From Aquabacter sediminis (GTDB lineage Bacteria > Pseudomonadota > Alphaproteobacteria > Rhizobiales > Xanthobacteraceae): a DNA stretch of 64,000 bases. Of the stretch, positions 8,153 through 17,127 are shown piece after piece (the first letter of the stretch is position 1; the number at the start of each line of letters is the position of its first letter). The notes beneath the pieces were generated by a model. The model ran no database searches. It was not told where the DNA came from and saw nothing but the letters and a program-made list of their open reading frames with translations. The stretch lies in NCBI RefSeq assembly GCF_028863665.1, contig NZ_JARBFX010000002.1, positions 186,001 to 250,000 of the forward strand, in the 5' to 3' direction. The position numbers and the translations under genes are program-made.

Positions 8153-9043
8153 TCAGTAATTCCAGCGCTGCGCCTTCGAAATCAGAAAGTCTCGGAAGAC
8201 CTGAATGCGCGCTACCGAGCGCATTTCCTGCGCATAGGTGAAATATGCCTCCAATTTAGGCGTCTCGCGGTCCGTGAACAGCTGGACCAGCGATGAGGCA
8301 TCGTCCGTGAGGTAATCCGGCAGCGTACCGATACCCACACCGCGCTCCACCGCCCGGCGCAGGCCCAACACCGAATTCACCTCAAAGGCGGGCACACGGG
8401 GCGCCCCACCGTCGCGCCCGGCATGCTCCAGCCAGTTCAGGCCCTGGAAATAGCTCGGGATCGGCCCGCCCAGGAGCAGGATGCGATGCTTGTCCAACTC
8501 GTCCACGCCCCGCGGATGACCATGGCGCTTGATATAATCGGCCGAGGCATAGGCATGGAAATGCACGGTGAAGAGCTTGCGCTGCACCAGGTCAGGCTGC
8601 ACCGGCTGGCGCATGCGGATGGCCACGTCCGCCTCACGCATGGCCAGATCCAGCTCCTCGTCGGTGAGGATGAGCTGGATGCGGATGTCCGGATAAAGTT
8701 CCACGAACTCGCCCACCCGGGCCGTCAGCCAATGCGTGCCAAGGCCCACCGTCGTGGTGACCCGCAGCTCGCCATTGGGCTTTTCCCGGCTGTCGGTGAG
8801 CTGGGCCCGCGCCGATTCGAGCTTGAGGAAGACTTCATGCGCCGTGCGGTAGAGGAGCTCGCCCTGCTCGGTCAGGATCAGGCCCCGGGCGTGGCGATGG
8901 AACAAGGGAACCTTCAGTTCCTGCTCCAGAGCCGACACCTGCCGGCTGACCGCCGATTGGGAAAGCCCCAGCGTCTCACCCGCATGTGTGAAGGAGCCCG
9001 CCTCGGCCGCGACATGGAAAACCTTAAGCTTGTCCCAATCCAT
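8153..9043 (-). CDS. lsrB: LysR-family transcriptional regulator LsrB
   Basis: This 296-residue regulator starts MDWDKLKVFHVAAEAGSF, with the winged-helix domain in the first 60 residues (LSQSAVSRQVSALEQEL) followed by the HARGLILTEQGELLYRTAHEVF linker typical of rhizobial LsrB. The effector domain runs from about residue 85. The ATG at 9043 is chosen because the family begins at MDWDKL and AGGGGG precedes it; an upstream in-frame ATG at 9073 would add 10 residues. In Sinorhizobium LsrB controls oxidative-stress, glutathione and lipopolysaccharide genes and sits beside trxB and lrp as here. This copy contains no cysteine at all, whereas the Sinorhizobium protein is reported to sense redox state through cysteines. 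Confidence 0.92.
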   Translation of the reverse strand: MDWDKLKVFHVAAEAGSFTHAGETLGLSQSAVSRQVSALEQELKVPLFHRHARGLILTEQGELLYRTAHEVFLKLESARAQLTDSREKPNGELRVTTTVGLGTHWLTARVGEFVELYPDIRIQLILTDEELDLAMREADVAIRMRQPVQPDLVQRKLFTVHFHAYASADYIKRHGHPRGVDELDKHRILLLGGPIPSYFQGLNWLEHAGRDGGAPRVPAFEVNSVLGLRRAVERGVGIGTLPDYLTDDASSLVQLFTDRETPKLEAYFTYAQEMRSVARIQVFRDFLISKAQRWNY

Positions 9044-9155
9044 CCTGGCGTGCCCCCTGGCCCGGGACATCACGCCATCTTGCGGCGCCCGGATCTGTCT
9101 TTTCAGAAGCTGTGATCATTTCCGCGCCGCAGCTGAGCCACGGCGCGGCGAAACC

Positions 9156-10115
9156 TTATTCGGCGGCGGTCTGCACCTCGTGGGCGGCCAGGAAACGCTC
9201 GGCCTCAAGCGCCGCCATGCAGCCGCGCCCTGCCGCCGTCACCGCCTGGCGGAACACGTCGTCCGCCACGTCGCCGGCCGCGAACAGGCCGGGCACGGAG
9301 GTCGCCGTGGAATCGGGCGCGGTCCAGACATAGCCGTTGGGCTTGAGCTGAACCTGACCTTCCACAAGAGCGGTCGCCGGCGCATGGCCAATGGCCACGA
9401 ACACCCCGTCCGTCGCCATCTCGCTGAGCGCTCCCGTGCGCACGTCGCGCAGCCGCACGCCGGTGACACGCGGCGGCTCGTCCTCGCCGAGGATCTCGTC
9501 CACCTCGGCGTTCCAGATCACCTGGACCTTGGGATGGGCGAACAGCCGATCCTGCAGGATCCGTTCCGACCGCAACTTGTCGCGCCGGTGCACCAGGGTC
9601 ACGCGAGCGGCGAAATTGGTGAGGAACAGCGCTTCCTCGACGGCGGTATTGCCGCCGCCCACCACCACCACCTGCTTGCCGCGGTAGAAGAAACCATCGC
9701 AGGTGGCGCAGGCGGAAACGCCGCCGCCGCGCAGCTTGTCCTCGGAGGGCAGGCCCAGCCAGCGGGCTTGGGCGCCCGTGCACAGGATGACCGTCTCGGC
9801 CACATAGACCTGTCCGGAATCGGTGGTCAGGCGGAAGGGACGCTGGGTCAGGTCCAGGCCATTCACATGATCGGAGACAATGCGGGTGCCCACATGCTCG
9901 GCCTGGGCGCGCATCTGATCCATGAGCCAGGGCCCCTGGATCACATCCGCGAAACCGGGATAGTTTTCCACATCCGTCGTGATGGTGAGCTGGCCGCCGG
10001 GCTGTATGCCCTCGATCAGCACCGGCTGAAGCATCGCTCGCGCCGCATAGATGGCAGCCGTATAGCCGGCCGGTCCCGAGCCGATGATGACGACCTTTAC
10101 ATGTTGGGCAGGCAT
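9156..10115 (-). CDS. trxB: Thioredoxin reductase
   Basis: This NADPH- and FAD-dependent flavoprotein reduces thioredoxin in the cytoplasm. The 319-residue product has the FAD dinucleotide motif GSGPAG (12-17), the redox-active C-A-T-C (C136, C139), the NADPH motif GGGNTA (153-158) and the C-terminal FAD motif FAAGDVAD. The ATG at 10115 is chosen from the family start and a GAGG six bases upstream; a longer frame starting at 10211 adds an unlikely Arg-rich leader. The gene lies between lsrB and the divergent lrp gene, the usual rhizobial arrangement, and it may be under LsrB or Lrp control. Confidence 0.96.
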   Translation of the reverse strand: MPAQHVKVVIIGSGPAGYTAAIYAARAMLQPVLIEGIQPGGQLTITTDVENYPGFADVIQGPWLMDQMRAQAEHVGTRIVSDHVNGLDLTQRPFRLTTDSGQVYVAETVILCTGAQARWLGLPSEDKLRGGGVSACATCDGFFYRGKQVVVVGGGNTAVEEALFLTNFAARVTLVHRRDKLRSERILQDRLFAHPKVQVIWNAEVDEILGEDEPPRVTGVRLRDVRTGALSEMATDGVFVAIGHAPATALVEGQVQLKPNGYVWTAPDSTATSVPGLFAAGDVADDVFRQAVTAAGRGCMAALEAERFLAAHEVQTAAE

Positions 10116-10272
10116 GAAAACCTCGAAACGACAAGCATCGCGCCGGGGCGAAACCCGTGCGTCGGAATGTCCGACGCCACCGCGCCTGGCCGGCTGCGAG
10201 CCATGCATCAATGTAGGGACTGATACGCACCATCACAAGGCGAGAGGTTCACGCAAGGGCGGATGGGCGATC

Positions 10273-10289
10273 ACGAAATATTATTTCGT
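10273..10289. promoter_or_regulatory. Palindromic operator candidate upstream of lrp
   Basis: A perfect 7-bp inverted repeat, ACGAAAT-ATT-ATTTCGT, lies about 55 bases before the lrp start and 158 bases from the trxB start. Its AT-rich core flanked by G...C resembles Lrp-family sites. Autoregulation of lrp is the simplest reading. Confidence 0.5.
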
Positions 10290-10343
10290 TGCACTGCCGC
10301 AACCCTGCACTAAGGTGCCGACGCTTTCCGCGGGAGGACCACC

Positions 10344-10838
10344 TTGACCATTCATCTCGATGCCGTGGACTGGAAGATCCTGTCCGAGCTCCAGCTGGAC
10401 GGCCGGATGACGAATGTGGAGCTGTCGCGGCGGGTGGGCATCTCGGCGCCACCTTGCCTGCGACGGGTGCGGGCTTTGGAAGAGGACGGCATCATCCAGG
10501 GGTATCGGGCGCTGCTGGATGAAAAGCGCCTCGGCTATGACCTCATGTCCTTCGCCATGGTCCATCTCATCAGCCAGGCGGAAGCGGATCTGACGGCGTT
10601 TCGGGCCCGCATCGACAGCTGGCCGCTGGTTCGCGGCGCCTGGATGCTGTCGGGAGACGTGGATTTCCTGATGCTGTGCGTGGCACCCGACCTGCGCACC
10701 TTCCAGAATTTCGTGCTGGAAATCACAGCCGCACCGAACGTCCGCAACGTAAAGACCGCGCTATCCCTCGGGCAGACGAAGAATGCGCCCATCGTCCCCT
10801 TGGTGCCCGAAACGGCCAAGGCGGCCCCCGCGCGCTGA
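10344..10838 (+). CDS. lrp: Lrp/AsnC-family transcriptional regulator
   Basis: The 164-residue protein has an N-terminal helix-turn-helix (DAVDWKILSELQLDGRMTNVELSRRVGISAPPCLRRVRALEEDGII) and a C-terminal RAM/AsnC ligand-binding domain (about 70-150). A short proline/alanine tail follows. The start is a TTG at 10344 with GGGAGG seven bases upstream; no ATG fits. Lrp-type proteins sense amino acids and act as octamers or hexadecamers that bend DNA. It is divergent from trxB, with a palindrome in the shared promoter region. Confidence 0.93.
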   Translation: MTIHLDAVDWKILSELQLDGRMTNVELSRRVGISAPPCLRRVRALEEDGIIQGYRALLDEKRLGYDLMSFAMVHLISQAEADLTAFRARIDSWPLVRGAWMLSGDVDFLMLCVAPDLRTFQNFVLEITAAPNVRNVKTALSLGQTKNAPIVPLVPETAKAAPAR

Positions 10839-10899
10839 GAGACGGCGCCCGCGCGGGGAAAGGCGGCCCCCCATATGGGGAAAGCTGACGATCGAGCCG

Positions 10900-10921
10900 G
10901 CCGGCGGGCTGCCCCGCCGGC
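10900..10921 (-). terminator. Hairpin between the convergent lrp and greA genes
   Basis: A perfect 9-bp GC-only stem with a 4-nt loop (10900-10908 and 10913-10921) lies 19 bases after the greA stop codon. There is no T-run on either strand, so it may be a weak intrinsic terminator or an RNase barrier serving both converging genes. Confidence 0.45.
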
Positions 10922-10940
10922 GGCTGAACACGGGATCAGG

Positions 10941-11414
10941 TCAGGCCCAGCGGACCGAGACGATCTCGAACGACCGTGGACCCTTGGGAGTCACCACCTC
11001 AACGCTGGCGCCCTTGCTCTTGCCGATGAGCGCGCGGGCCACCGGAGAGGAAATGGAGATCCGCCCGGCCTTTGCATCGGCTTCGCTGTCGCCGACGATC
11101 TGCCAGACCTTCTCTTCCTCGGTGTCCTCATCCACCAGTGTCACGGTGGCGCCGAACTTCACCGTGTCTCCGGAGAGCTTGCTGACGTCGATGACCTCGG
11201 CGCGGGAAAGCTTGTCCTCCAGCTCGGCGATGCGGCCCTCGTTCAGGGATTGCTGCTCCTTCGCCGCATGGTATTCCGCATTCTCGGACAGGTCGCCGTG
11301 CGCCCGCGCCTCGGAGATGGCGTTGATGATGCGCGGACGCTCCACCTGCTGGCGATGCCGCAATTCGTTTTCCAGGGCGACGTAGCCGTCCCCCGTCATG
11401 GGAATCTTCTCCAT
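10941..11414 (-). CDS. greA: Transcription elongation factor GreA
   Basis: GreA binds the RNA polymerase secondary channel and stimulates cleavage of backtracked RNA. The 157-residue product has the N-terminal coiled coil ([39 protein letters not shown]) with the acidic tip DLSENAEY at 41-48, and the C-terminal FKBP-like domain (about 80-157). Length matches E. coli GreA (158). It is preceded by a GC-rich hairpin in its untranslated leader and lies downstream of carB on the same strand, a pairing common in alphaproteobacteria. Confidence 0.97.
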   Translation of the reverse strand: MEKIPMTGDGYVALENELRHRQQVERPRIINAISEARAHGDLSENAEYHAAKEQQSLNEGRIAELEDKLSRAEVIDVSKLSGDTVKFGATVTLVDEDTEEEKVWQIVGDSEADAKAGRISISSPVARALIGKSKGASVEVVTPKGPRSFEIVSVRWA

Positions 11415-11440
11415 GGGTCCTGCTCGAGACCTCCTCGCAC

Positions 11441-11462
11441 CGCCGCCCCGCGCGGGGCGGCG
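11441..11462. repeat. 22-bp GC palindrome in the greA leader
   Basis: Two perfect 10-bp arms (11441-11450 and 11453-11462) flank a 2-nt centre, 27 bases before the greA start codon. Either a protein-binding palindrome or an mRNA hairpin affecting greA expression is possible. Confidence 0.5.
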
Positions 11463-11750
11463 TTGAATGGTGGTGGCGCGGGCTCACCGAGCCATCATCG
11501 CCAACCGACATTTCAAACGGGACAAAGCGGCCCCGCACCTCCCGCCATTCTCGCCGCCTCGGATGCAAGCCCCGGCAGAGCCGGGCAAGCCTGTGAGGGC
11601 GACGCTGGGCGGGCGGCACGACACCGCTGGATCGTCCCATGCCAACAGCTGCGTGCCGCAGCCCAACCGCGCCGGCCGACAAAGGGAAGACACTGTCCTC
11701 CCACATGTAGCCGGCAACCTTCATAAAGACATGACAGACCGGAGCCCTCG

Positions 11751-11777
11751 CCGCTCAGATTTTGCCGATCTGAGCGG
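11751..11777 (-). terminator. Hairpin downstream of carB
   Basis: Perfect 10-bp arms CCGCTCAGAT/ATCTGAGCGG surround a 7-nt loop, 49 bases beyond the carB stop codon. There is no T-run. Position suggests carB transcript termination or 3'-end protection. Confidence 0.5.
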
Positions 11778-11825
11778 TTCGAACTCCGGTGTGGGGGCGC
11801 ATGTTCCCGCGCCCGGACCCTGATA

Positions 11826-14800
11826 TCAGCCCGCCCGGCTTACGCCCGGCGCCTGGGTGCCATCGAAATAGCTCTGCAGAGCGCGGACCTTCAGGTCGCC
11901 GCCCACATAGGCCTTGATGCCCTGCGTCGCCGCGATGGCACCTGACAGCGTGGTGTAATACGGCACTTTGTGCAAGAGGGCCGCGCGCCGGAGGGAGCGG
12001 CTGTCGGACAAGGCCTGCGCCCCCTCCGTGGTGTTGAACACCAATTGCACGTCGCCATTCTTGATGGCGTCGACGATATGCGGCCGGCCTTCAAGCACCT
12101 TGTTGATCTTGCCGGCCTCGATGCCGTTCTCGGCCAGGAAACGCTGGGTGCCGGAGGTGGCGATCACCTTGAAGCCGAGCTCGATCAAGACGCGGATCGA
12201 GGGCAGGATGCGCGCCTTGTCGCTCTCCTTCACGGAGACGAACACGGTGCCGGACTTGGGCACCTTGGTCCCGCCGCCCAGCTGGCTCTTGGCGAAGGCA
12301 ACGCCATAATCGGTGTCGAGACCCATCACTTCGCCGGTGGAGCGCATCTCCGGGCCGAGCACGGTGTCCACGCCCGGGAAGCGGGCAAAGGGGAACACCG
12401 CTTCCTTCACCGCGATATGGCTGACGCTGGCGCGCTCCAGATTGAAGGCGGACAGCGGCTCGCCGGCCATGACACGGGCCGCGATCTTGGCGATGGGCGT
12501 GCCGATCACCTTGGCGACGAAGGGAACGGTGCGCGAGGCCCGCGGATTGACTTCGAGCACGTAGATCTCGTCGTCCTTCAGCGCGTACTGCACGTTCATG
12601 AGGCCGACCACGCCGAGCGCCAGCGCCAGCGCGCGGGTTTCCTCGCCCAGGCGGTCGATGGTGTCGCGGGAGAGCGAGTGCGGGGGCAGCGAGCAGGCGC
12701 TGTCGCCCGAATGGATGCCCGCCTCCTCGATATGCTCCATGATGCCGGCGATGAAGACGTCCGTGCCGTCGCACAGGGCGTCCACATCCACCTCAATGGC
12801 GTCCGACAGATAGCGGTCGAACAGGAGCGGGTTTTCACCCAGCACCGCGTCGATCTGGCCGGTCTTGTCGTTGGGGAACCGCGCGCGGATCTCGTGGGGG
12901 ACGAGGCCCGGCAGGGTGTCCATGAGATAGTCGCCGAGCTGGTGCTCCTCGCGCAGAATCTGCATGGCCCGGCCGCCCAGCACATAGGACGGACGCACCA
13001 CCAGCGGGAAGCCGAGCGCGGCAGAGGCATCGCGCGCCTGCTGCACCGAATAGGCGATGCCGTTGGCCGGCTGGCGCAGCTTCAGCTCCTCCAGGAGCGT
13101 CTTGAAGCGGTCGCGGTCCTCGGCGAGGTCGATGGCGTCCGGCGAGGTCCCGAGGATCGGGACGTTGGCCGCCTCAAGGGCGCGCGCCAGCTTCAGCGGC
13201 GTCTGGCCGCCGAACTGCACGATGACGCCATGCAGCGTGCCGGCCGTGCGTTCGCGGTCGATCAGCTCCAGCACGTCCTCGGCGGTCAGCGGCTCGAAAT
13301 AAAGCCGATCCGACGTGTCATAGTCGGTGGAGACCGTCTCCGGGTTGCAGTTGACCATGATGGCCTCGTAGCCCGCATCCTTGAGGGCGAAGGCCGCATG
13401 GCAGCAGCAATAGTCGAACTCGATGCCCTGGCCGATCCGGTTCGGCCCGCCACCCAGGATCACCACCTTCTTGGCGTTGGACGGCTGGGATTCGTCCGCC
13501 ATCGCACCACCGAAGGGCGCCTCGTAGGTGGAGTACATATAGGCGGTCGGAGAGGCGAACTCGGCCGCGCAGGTGTCGATACGCTTATAGACCGGGCGCA
13601 CGTTCAGCGCGTGGCGATGGGCCCGCACTTCGGCCTGGGTGATCCCGGCGAGCGAGGCGAGACGGGCATCCGAGAAGCCCTGGCTCTTCAGGCCGCGCAG
13701 CAGGCCGGCCGTCTTGGGCAGGCCGAACTTGCGGACCTTGTCCTCGGCATCCACGATGCCGCGGATCTGGGCCAGGAACCAGGGATCGATCTTGCAGGCC
13801 GCGTGGATCTGCTCGTCGCTCATGCCGTGGCGCATGGCCTGCGCCACATAGAGCAGGCGGTCCGGCGTCGGCGTGCCGAGCGCGGCGCGGATGGCGTTCT
13901 TGTCGTCGCCGGCGCCGAGGCCACCGATCTCGATTTCGTCGAGGCCGGTGAGGCCAGTCTCCAGCGAACGCAGCGCCTTCTGGAGGCTTTCCTGGAAGGT
14001 GCGGCCGATGGCCATGGCCTCGCCCACGGACTTCATGGACGTGGTCAGGGTCGGCTCGGCGCCCGGGAACTTCTCGAAGGCGAATCGCGGGATCTTGGTG
14101 ACCACATAGTCGATGGTCGGCTCGAACGAGGCCGGGGTCGCGCCACCGGTGATGTCGTTCTCGATCTCGTCCAGCGTATAGCCAACGGCGAGGCGCGCGG
14201 CGACCTTGGCGATGGGGAAGCCCGTCGCCTTGGAGGCAAGCGCCGAGGACCGCGACACGCGCGGATTCATCTCGATCACGATCATCCGCCCGTCCTCGGG
14301 GTTGATCGCGAACTGCACGTTGGAGCCGCCGGTCTCCACGCCGATCTCGCGCAGCACCGCAAGCGATGCGTCGCGCATGATCTGGTATTCCTTGTCGGTG
14401 AGCGTCAGCGCCGGAGCGACCGTGATCGAATCGCCGGTATGAACGCCCATCGGATCGAGATTCTCGATGGAGCAGATGATGATGCAGTTGTCCGCCTTGT
14501 CGCGGACCACCTCCATCTCATACTCCTTCCAGCCGAGGACACTCTCCTCGATCAGGACCTCGTTGGTGGGGGAGGCATCGATGCCCCGCTCCACGATCTC
14601 GATGAACTCGGCCTTGTTGTAGGCAATGCCGCCGCCCGTGCCGCCCATGGTGAAGGAGGGGCGGATGATGGCCGGCAAGCCAACCTCGTCGAGCGCTTCC
14701 AGCGCCTGGGCGAGGTTCTTGATCTGGCGGGACTTTGGCGTCAGGAGGCCGATCTTGGTCATGGCCTCGCGGAACAGCTCGCGATCCTCGGCCTTGTCGA

Positions 14801-15182
14801 TGGCCTCGGCGGTGGCGCCGATCATTTCCACGTCGAAGCGATCGAGCACACCGTCCTTCTTGAGCGACAGGGCGCAGTTCAGCGCCGTCTGGCCGCCCAT
14901 GGTCGGCAGAAGGGCAAAGCCCTTGGAGCGGTCGCCCCGCTCCTTCTCGATGATCTTGGCGACGATCTCGGAGGTGATGGGCTCGATATAGGTCGCATCC
15001 GCCATGTCCGGATCGGTCATGATGGTGGCCGGATTCGAGTTCACCAGGACCACCCGGTAACCCTCCTCCTTCAGCGCCTTGCACGCCTGGGTTCCGGAAT
15101 AATCGAACTCACAGGCCTGCCCGATCACGATGGGGCCGGCGCCGATGATGAGGATGGTTTCGAGGTCAGTGCGTTTCGGCAT
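11826..15182 (-). CDS. carB: Carbamoyl-phosphate synthase large subunit
   Basis: CarB makes carbamoyl phosphate for pyrimidine and arginine synthesis from ammonia delivered by CarA, bicarbonate and two ATP. The 1118-residue product has two homologous ATP-grasp halves. The first begins [30 protein letters not shown]; the second begins near residue 570 with [23 protein letters not shown]-terminal MGS-like allosteric domain carries the [13 protein letters not shown] start. The ATG at 15182 is the conserved family start; an in-frame codon 45 bases upstream would reach into a terminator-like leader hairpin. The carA gene is not adjacent. The 5' leader contains several inverted repeats and may regulate expression. 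Confidence 0.97.
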   Translation of the reverse strand: MPKRTDLETILIIGAGPIVIGQACEFDYSGTQACKALKEEGYRVVLVNSNPATIMTDPDMADATYIEPITSEIVAKIIEKERGDRSKGFALLPTMGGQTALNCALSLKKDGVLDRFDVEMIGATAEAIDKAEDRELFREAMTKIGLLTPKSRQIKNLAQALEALDEVGLPAIIRPSFTMGGTGGGIAYNKAEFIEIVERGIDASPTNEVLIEESVLGWKEYEMEVVRDKADNCIIICSIENLDPMGVHTGDSITVAPALTLTDKEYQIMRDASLAVLREIGVETGGSNVQFAINPEDGRMIVIEMNPRVSRSSALASKATGFPIAKVAARLAVGYTLDEIENDITGGATPASFEPTIDYVVTKIPRFAFEKFPGAEPTLTTSMKSVGEAMAIGRTFQESLQKALRSLETGLTGLDEIEIGGLGAGDDKNAIRAALGTPTPDRLLYVAQAMRHGMSDEQIHAACKIDPWFLAQIRGIVDAEDKVRKFGLPKTAGLLRGLKSQGFSDARLASLAGITQAEVRAHRHALNVRPVYKRIDTCAAEFASPTAYMYSTYEAPFGGAMADESQPSNAKKVVILGGGPNRIGQGIEFDYCCCHAAFALKDAGYEAIMVNCNPETVSTDYDTSDRLYFEPLTAEDVLELIDRERTAGTLHGVIVQFGGQTPLKLARALEAANVPILGTSPDAIDLAEDRDRFKTLLEELKLRQPANGIAYSVQQARDASAALGFPLVVRPSYVLGGRAMQILREEHQLGDYLMDTLPGLVPHEIRARFPNDKTGQIDAVLGENPLLFDRYLSDAIEVDVDALCDGTDVFIAGIMEHIEEAGIHSGDSACSLPPHSLSRDTIDRLGEETRALALALGVVGLMNVQYALKDDEIYVLEVNPRASRTVPFVAKVIGTPIAKIAARVMAGEPLSAFNLERASVSHIAVKEAVFPFARFPGVDTVLGPEMRSTGEVMGLDTDYGVAFAKSQLGGGTKVPKSGTVFVSVKESDKARILPSIRVLIELGFKVIATSGTQRFLAENGIEAGKINKVLEGRPHIVDAIKNGDVQLVFNTTEGAQALSDSRSLRRAALLHKVPYYTTLSGAIAATQGIKAYVGGDLKVRALQSYFDGTQAPGVSRAG

Positions 15183-15206
15183 GTCTCGCTGGCGCTCGAC
15201 GGGCGC

Positions 15207-15349
15207 AAAAAAAGGGCCGCGGGTCACGCGCCCCTGTGGATTGATTTTCCGTCGTTCGACGGTAGAGGTGGCGTCGCGGCGTTGAATTCTCTTCGCCCGG
15301 CGCGCTATCTGGCTTCCTTAGACCATAATTCAACGCGACGGAAGACCAT
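15207..15349 (-). promoter_or_regulatory. Structured carB leader ending in a terminator-like hairpin
   Basis: Reading toward carB: a 13-bp interrupted inverted repeat (15327-15339 with 15273-15288), a palindrome CCGTCG-TT-CGACGG (15249-15262), then an 8-bp stem with one mismatch (15227-15234 with 15214-15221) followed directly by seven T (15213-15207). The last hairpin has intrinsic-terminator form and lies 24 bases before the carB ATG. A possible 14-codon leader peptide (15349-15305, starting MVFRR) precedes it. Transcription attenuation, as in E. coli pyrBI, is an inference. The outer repeat could alternatively be an operator shared with the divergent gene. Confidence 0.5.
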
Positions 15350-15378
15350 CGGTCCCGTTGTGCGGAGCCTCCGGCCTC

Positions 15379-15807
15379 ATGTCCCTGTTGAAGCGCCTCC
15401 TTTCGGAGAACCGCCACCTCATCACCCAGTTCGCCATCTTCGTGGCCGTGGGCGCCACCGCCTTCGTGGCCCATTTTTTGGTGCTGGGGGGCCTGGTGGA
15501 GTGGGAGATACTGGGTCCGGTGGCCGCGTCCATGGTGGGATTCGTGGTGGGAACCCTCGTCACCTACACGCTGAACAGCACCTTCACCTTCCAGTCGAGC
15601 CGCTCCCATGCGGGCGCCCTGCCCCGCTATTTCGCGGTGGCCGGAGTCGCCTTTGTGCTGAACGGCGTGCTGATGGATCTCTTCACCCATCGGCTCGGCA
15701 TCTTCTATCTGCTGGCCCAAGGGCTCACGAGCGGCCTTGTCCTGTGCTGGACCTTCTCCGGGTACCGGCTGTGGGCCTTCGCCGACAAGAGCGCGCGCGG
15801 AACCTAG
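15379..15807 (+). CDS. GtrA-like family membrane protein
   Basis: This 142-residue protein has four predicted membrane spans (about 13-35, 42-65, 80-100 and 107-130). It shows the GtrA-family pattern: QFAIFVAVGATAFVAHF at the start, YTLNSTFTFQS in the first external loop, and YRLWAF at the end. GtrA-type proteins are proposed to flip or help export polyprenyl-linked sugars in the inner membrane. The ATG at 15379 has GGAG 11 bases upstream. The gene is divergent from carB and converges with the methyltransferase gene after only 12 bases. No glycosyltransferase gene is nearby, so its substrate is unknown. Confidence 0.87.
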   Translation: MSLLKRLLSENRHLITQFAIFVAVGATAFVAHFLVLGGLVEWEILGPVAASMVGFVVGTLVTYTLNSTFTFQSSRSHAGALPRYFAVAGVAFVLNGVLMDLFTHRLGIFYLLAQGLTSGLVLCWTFSGYRLWAFADKSARGT

Positions 15808-15819
15808 CGCTTTGCGCCT

Positions 15820-16512
15820 TCACGCTGCGCGGGTGGCGGTGAAGGCCATGCGCTCCTGATTGTGCCCCACATTCGGCCGCACCCGCCGCGCGGCAAAGCC
15901 GGCCTTGGCCAGGATGTCCAGCATCTGCGCCTCGCCATATTGGGACAGGCCGAGATCGGCGCGCAGCTTGCGATAGGGCGAGAAAACGGTGCGCACGAGG
16001 CCGAGCATCGCCGAGCCGAGAAACCCTTCCGCCGCGCCGAAGCGCAGCAAAGCCAGCGCATCGCGCACGGCGCTCACATGGGGCGGAATGACATCGGCAA
16101 TCAGCAAGGTGCCGTCCTTGGACAACAGGCGGCGCCATGTGGCCAGCAGGCCGTCGCGGACCTCCGGCGACAGGTATTGCAGCAGGGAATTGGCCACGAT
16201 GAGGTCGAAGCTGCCATCGGGCAAGGCGGCGACCTCCTCCGGTGACATGATCTGGATGCGTGCGCTCTGGGCAAACCGGGCCTTCAAGCCCTGGCGCACA
16301 CCTGGCGCGGCATCGCTTAAGGTGAGACTGCCACAGGCCTGCGCCAGCTCAGCCGCCCCTAGCGCTTCGCCACAGCCATAATCGAGGACGCGTGCGGTCG
16401 GGCTTGGAACGAAGCGGGCAATGTCGGCGGCGATGCGGGCATAATGCACCTGCTTGTGCCGCTCGCTCGTATAGATGGCGTGGCTGCCGTCCCAGAAAGA
16501 GATCCAGTCCAT
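15820..16512 (-). CDS. Class I SAM-dependent methyltransferase
   Basis: This 230-residue cytoplasmic protein has the Rossmann SAM-binding motif I VLDYGCGEA (42-50), an acidic loop LTLSDAAPG, post-motif DLIVANSLLQYLSPE, and LLIADVIPPH as motif III. The ATG at 16512 (MDWISFWDG) has GAGGAG upstream. The open frame continues upstream, but that part is Arg/Pro-rich and runs into the next gene's terminator. The substrate cannot be told from sequence. The N-terminal SFWDGSHAIYTSERHKQVHY segment occurs in methyltransferases near polysaccharide genes, which would fit the GtrA-like neighbour, but that is a guess. Confidence 0.83.
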   Translation of the reverse strand: MDWISFWDGSHAIYTSERHKQVHYARIAADIARFVPSPTARVLDYGCGEALGAAELAQACGSLTLSDAAPGVRQGLKARFAQSARIQIMSPEEVAALPDGSFDLIVANSLLQYLSPEVRDGLLATWRRLLSKDGTLLIADVIPPHVSAVRDALALLRFGAAEGFLGSAMLGLVRTVFSPYRKLRADLGLSQYGEAQMLDILAKAGFAARRVRPNVGHNQERMAFTATRAA

Positions 16513-16700
16513 TGCGCTCCTCGTCCGGCCCCCGCGCCCGGTTCCTTGCGCTGTGATGCGACGGAATGGAACGGCCTGTCCAGCACGGAGGGCGAAGGAC
16601 TCGTCTCGCGCTCTGGGATTGGCAGTCTGACGGCGGTCGGGGCCGCCCTTGACCACGCCCGCTGGAGAGGGCCGCCGCGCCGCGCGGCAAGGTGGACCAA

Positions 16701-16734
16701 AGAAAAGAGCCGGATGGGTTTTTCCCTCCGGCTC
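16701..16734 (-). terminator. Rho-independent terminator after the small exported protein gene
   Basis: On the minus strand a 10-bp stem (AAGAGCCGGA pairing with TCCGGCTCTT), extended inside by GGG/CCC, is followed by a T-rich stretch. It lies 45 bases after the stop codon of the gene at 16780-17037. Confidence 0.85.
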
Positions 16735-16779
16735 TTCCGATCGCTTGTCCCCCGCGCCCGAAGTGTGCGCGGCCAAGCT

Positions 16780-17037
16780 TCAGCGCGCCGCGAAGGCGAT
16801 GCCTTCCTTCACCTGCACGATGGCCTGGTCAATGAGGCCGATGGCGGCCTCGCGATGGCCACCCTTGTTGGGGGTCGCCCGCTCCAGGCTGGCCCGGGCG
16901 CCACGGAGCTGCTCGAGGGCTGCTTCCATGTCGCCCTGATAGGCGACCGCAGAAGTGACCACCGCGCCGCCGGCGAGAGCGACACCAAGGCCGAGAGCGA
17001 AACCAAGTACTGCGCCACGCGAAAGAAACTGTGCCAT
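16780..17037 (-). CDS. Small exported protein of unknown function
   Basis: This 85-residue protein starts with a signal peptide or N-terminal anchor (MAQFLSRGAVLGFALGLGVALAGGAVVTSAVAYQ, likely cut after VAYQ or retained). Its mature part is helical, with MEAALEQLRGARASLERATPNKGGHREAAIGLIDQAI. The ATPNKGGHR..AI.LI.QAI motif recurs in small secreted alphaproteobacterial proteins of no known function. GGAGGAAAG stands right before the ATG at 17037 and a strong terminator follows, so this is a self-contained small gene. A longer start at 17061 lacks a ribosome site. Confidence 0.78.
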   Translation of the reverse strand: MAQFLSRGAVLGFALGLGVALAGGAVVTSAVAYQGDMEAALEQLRGARASLERATPNKGGHREAAIGLIDQAIVQVKEGIAFAAR

Positions 17038-17127
17038 GTCTTTCCTCCAAAGAGGGCGCACTTCACGGGTTCAATTGTGGCGACTTCGCGGCGAATTTGG
17101 ACCTTACAGGAATTTAACCCGCCACAA

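Larger units (their letters stand above)
11415..11825. other. Spacer between carB and greA with two hairpins
   Basis: These 411 bases hold no convincing gene. Open frames here lack ribosome binding sites and look like random GC-rich reading. Two inverted repeats are listed separately: one close after carB and one in the greA leader. The greA promoter is expected here but no clear -35/-10 pair was found by eye. Confidence 0.7.

Noticed and set aside
11970-15842. Long plus-strand open frame (about 1290 codons) opposite carB
   Set aside because: Antisense shadow of carB that also runs through the carB leader and gtrA; no motif or ribosome site.
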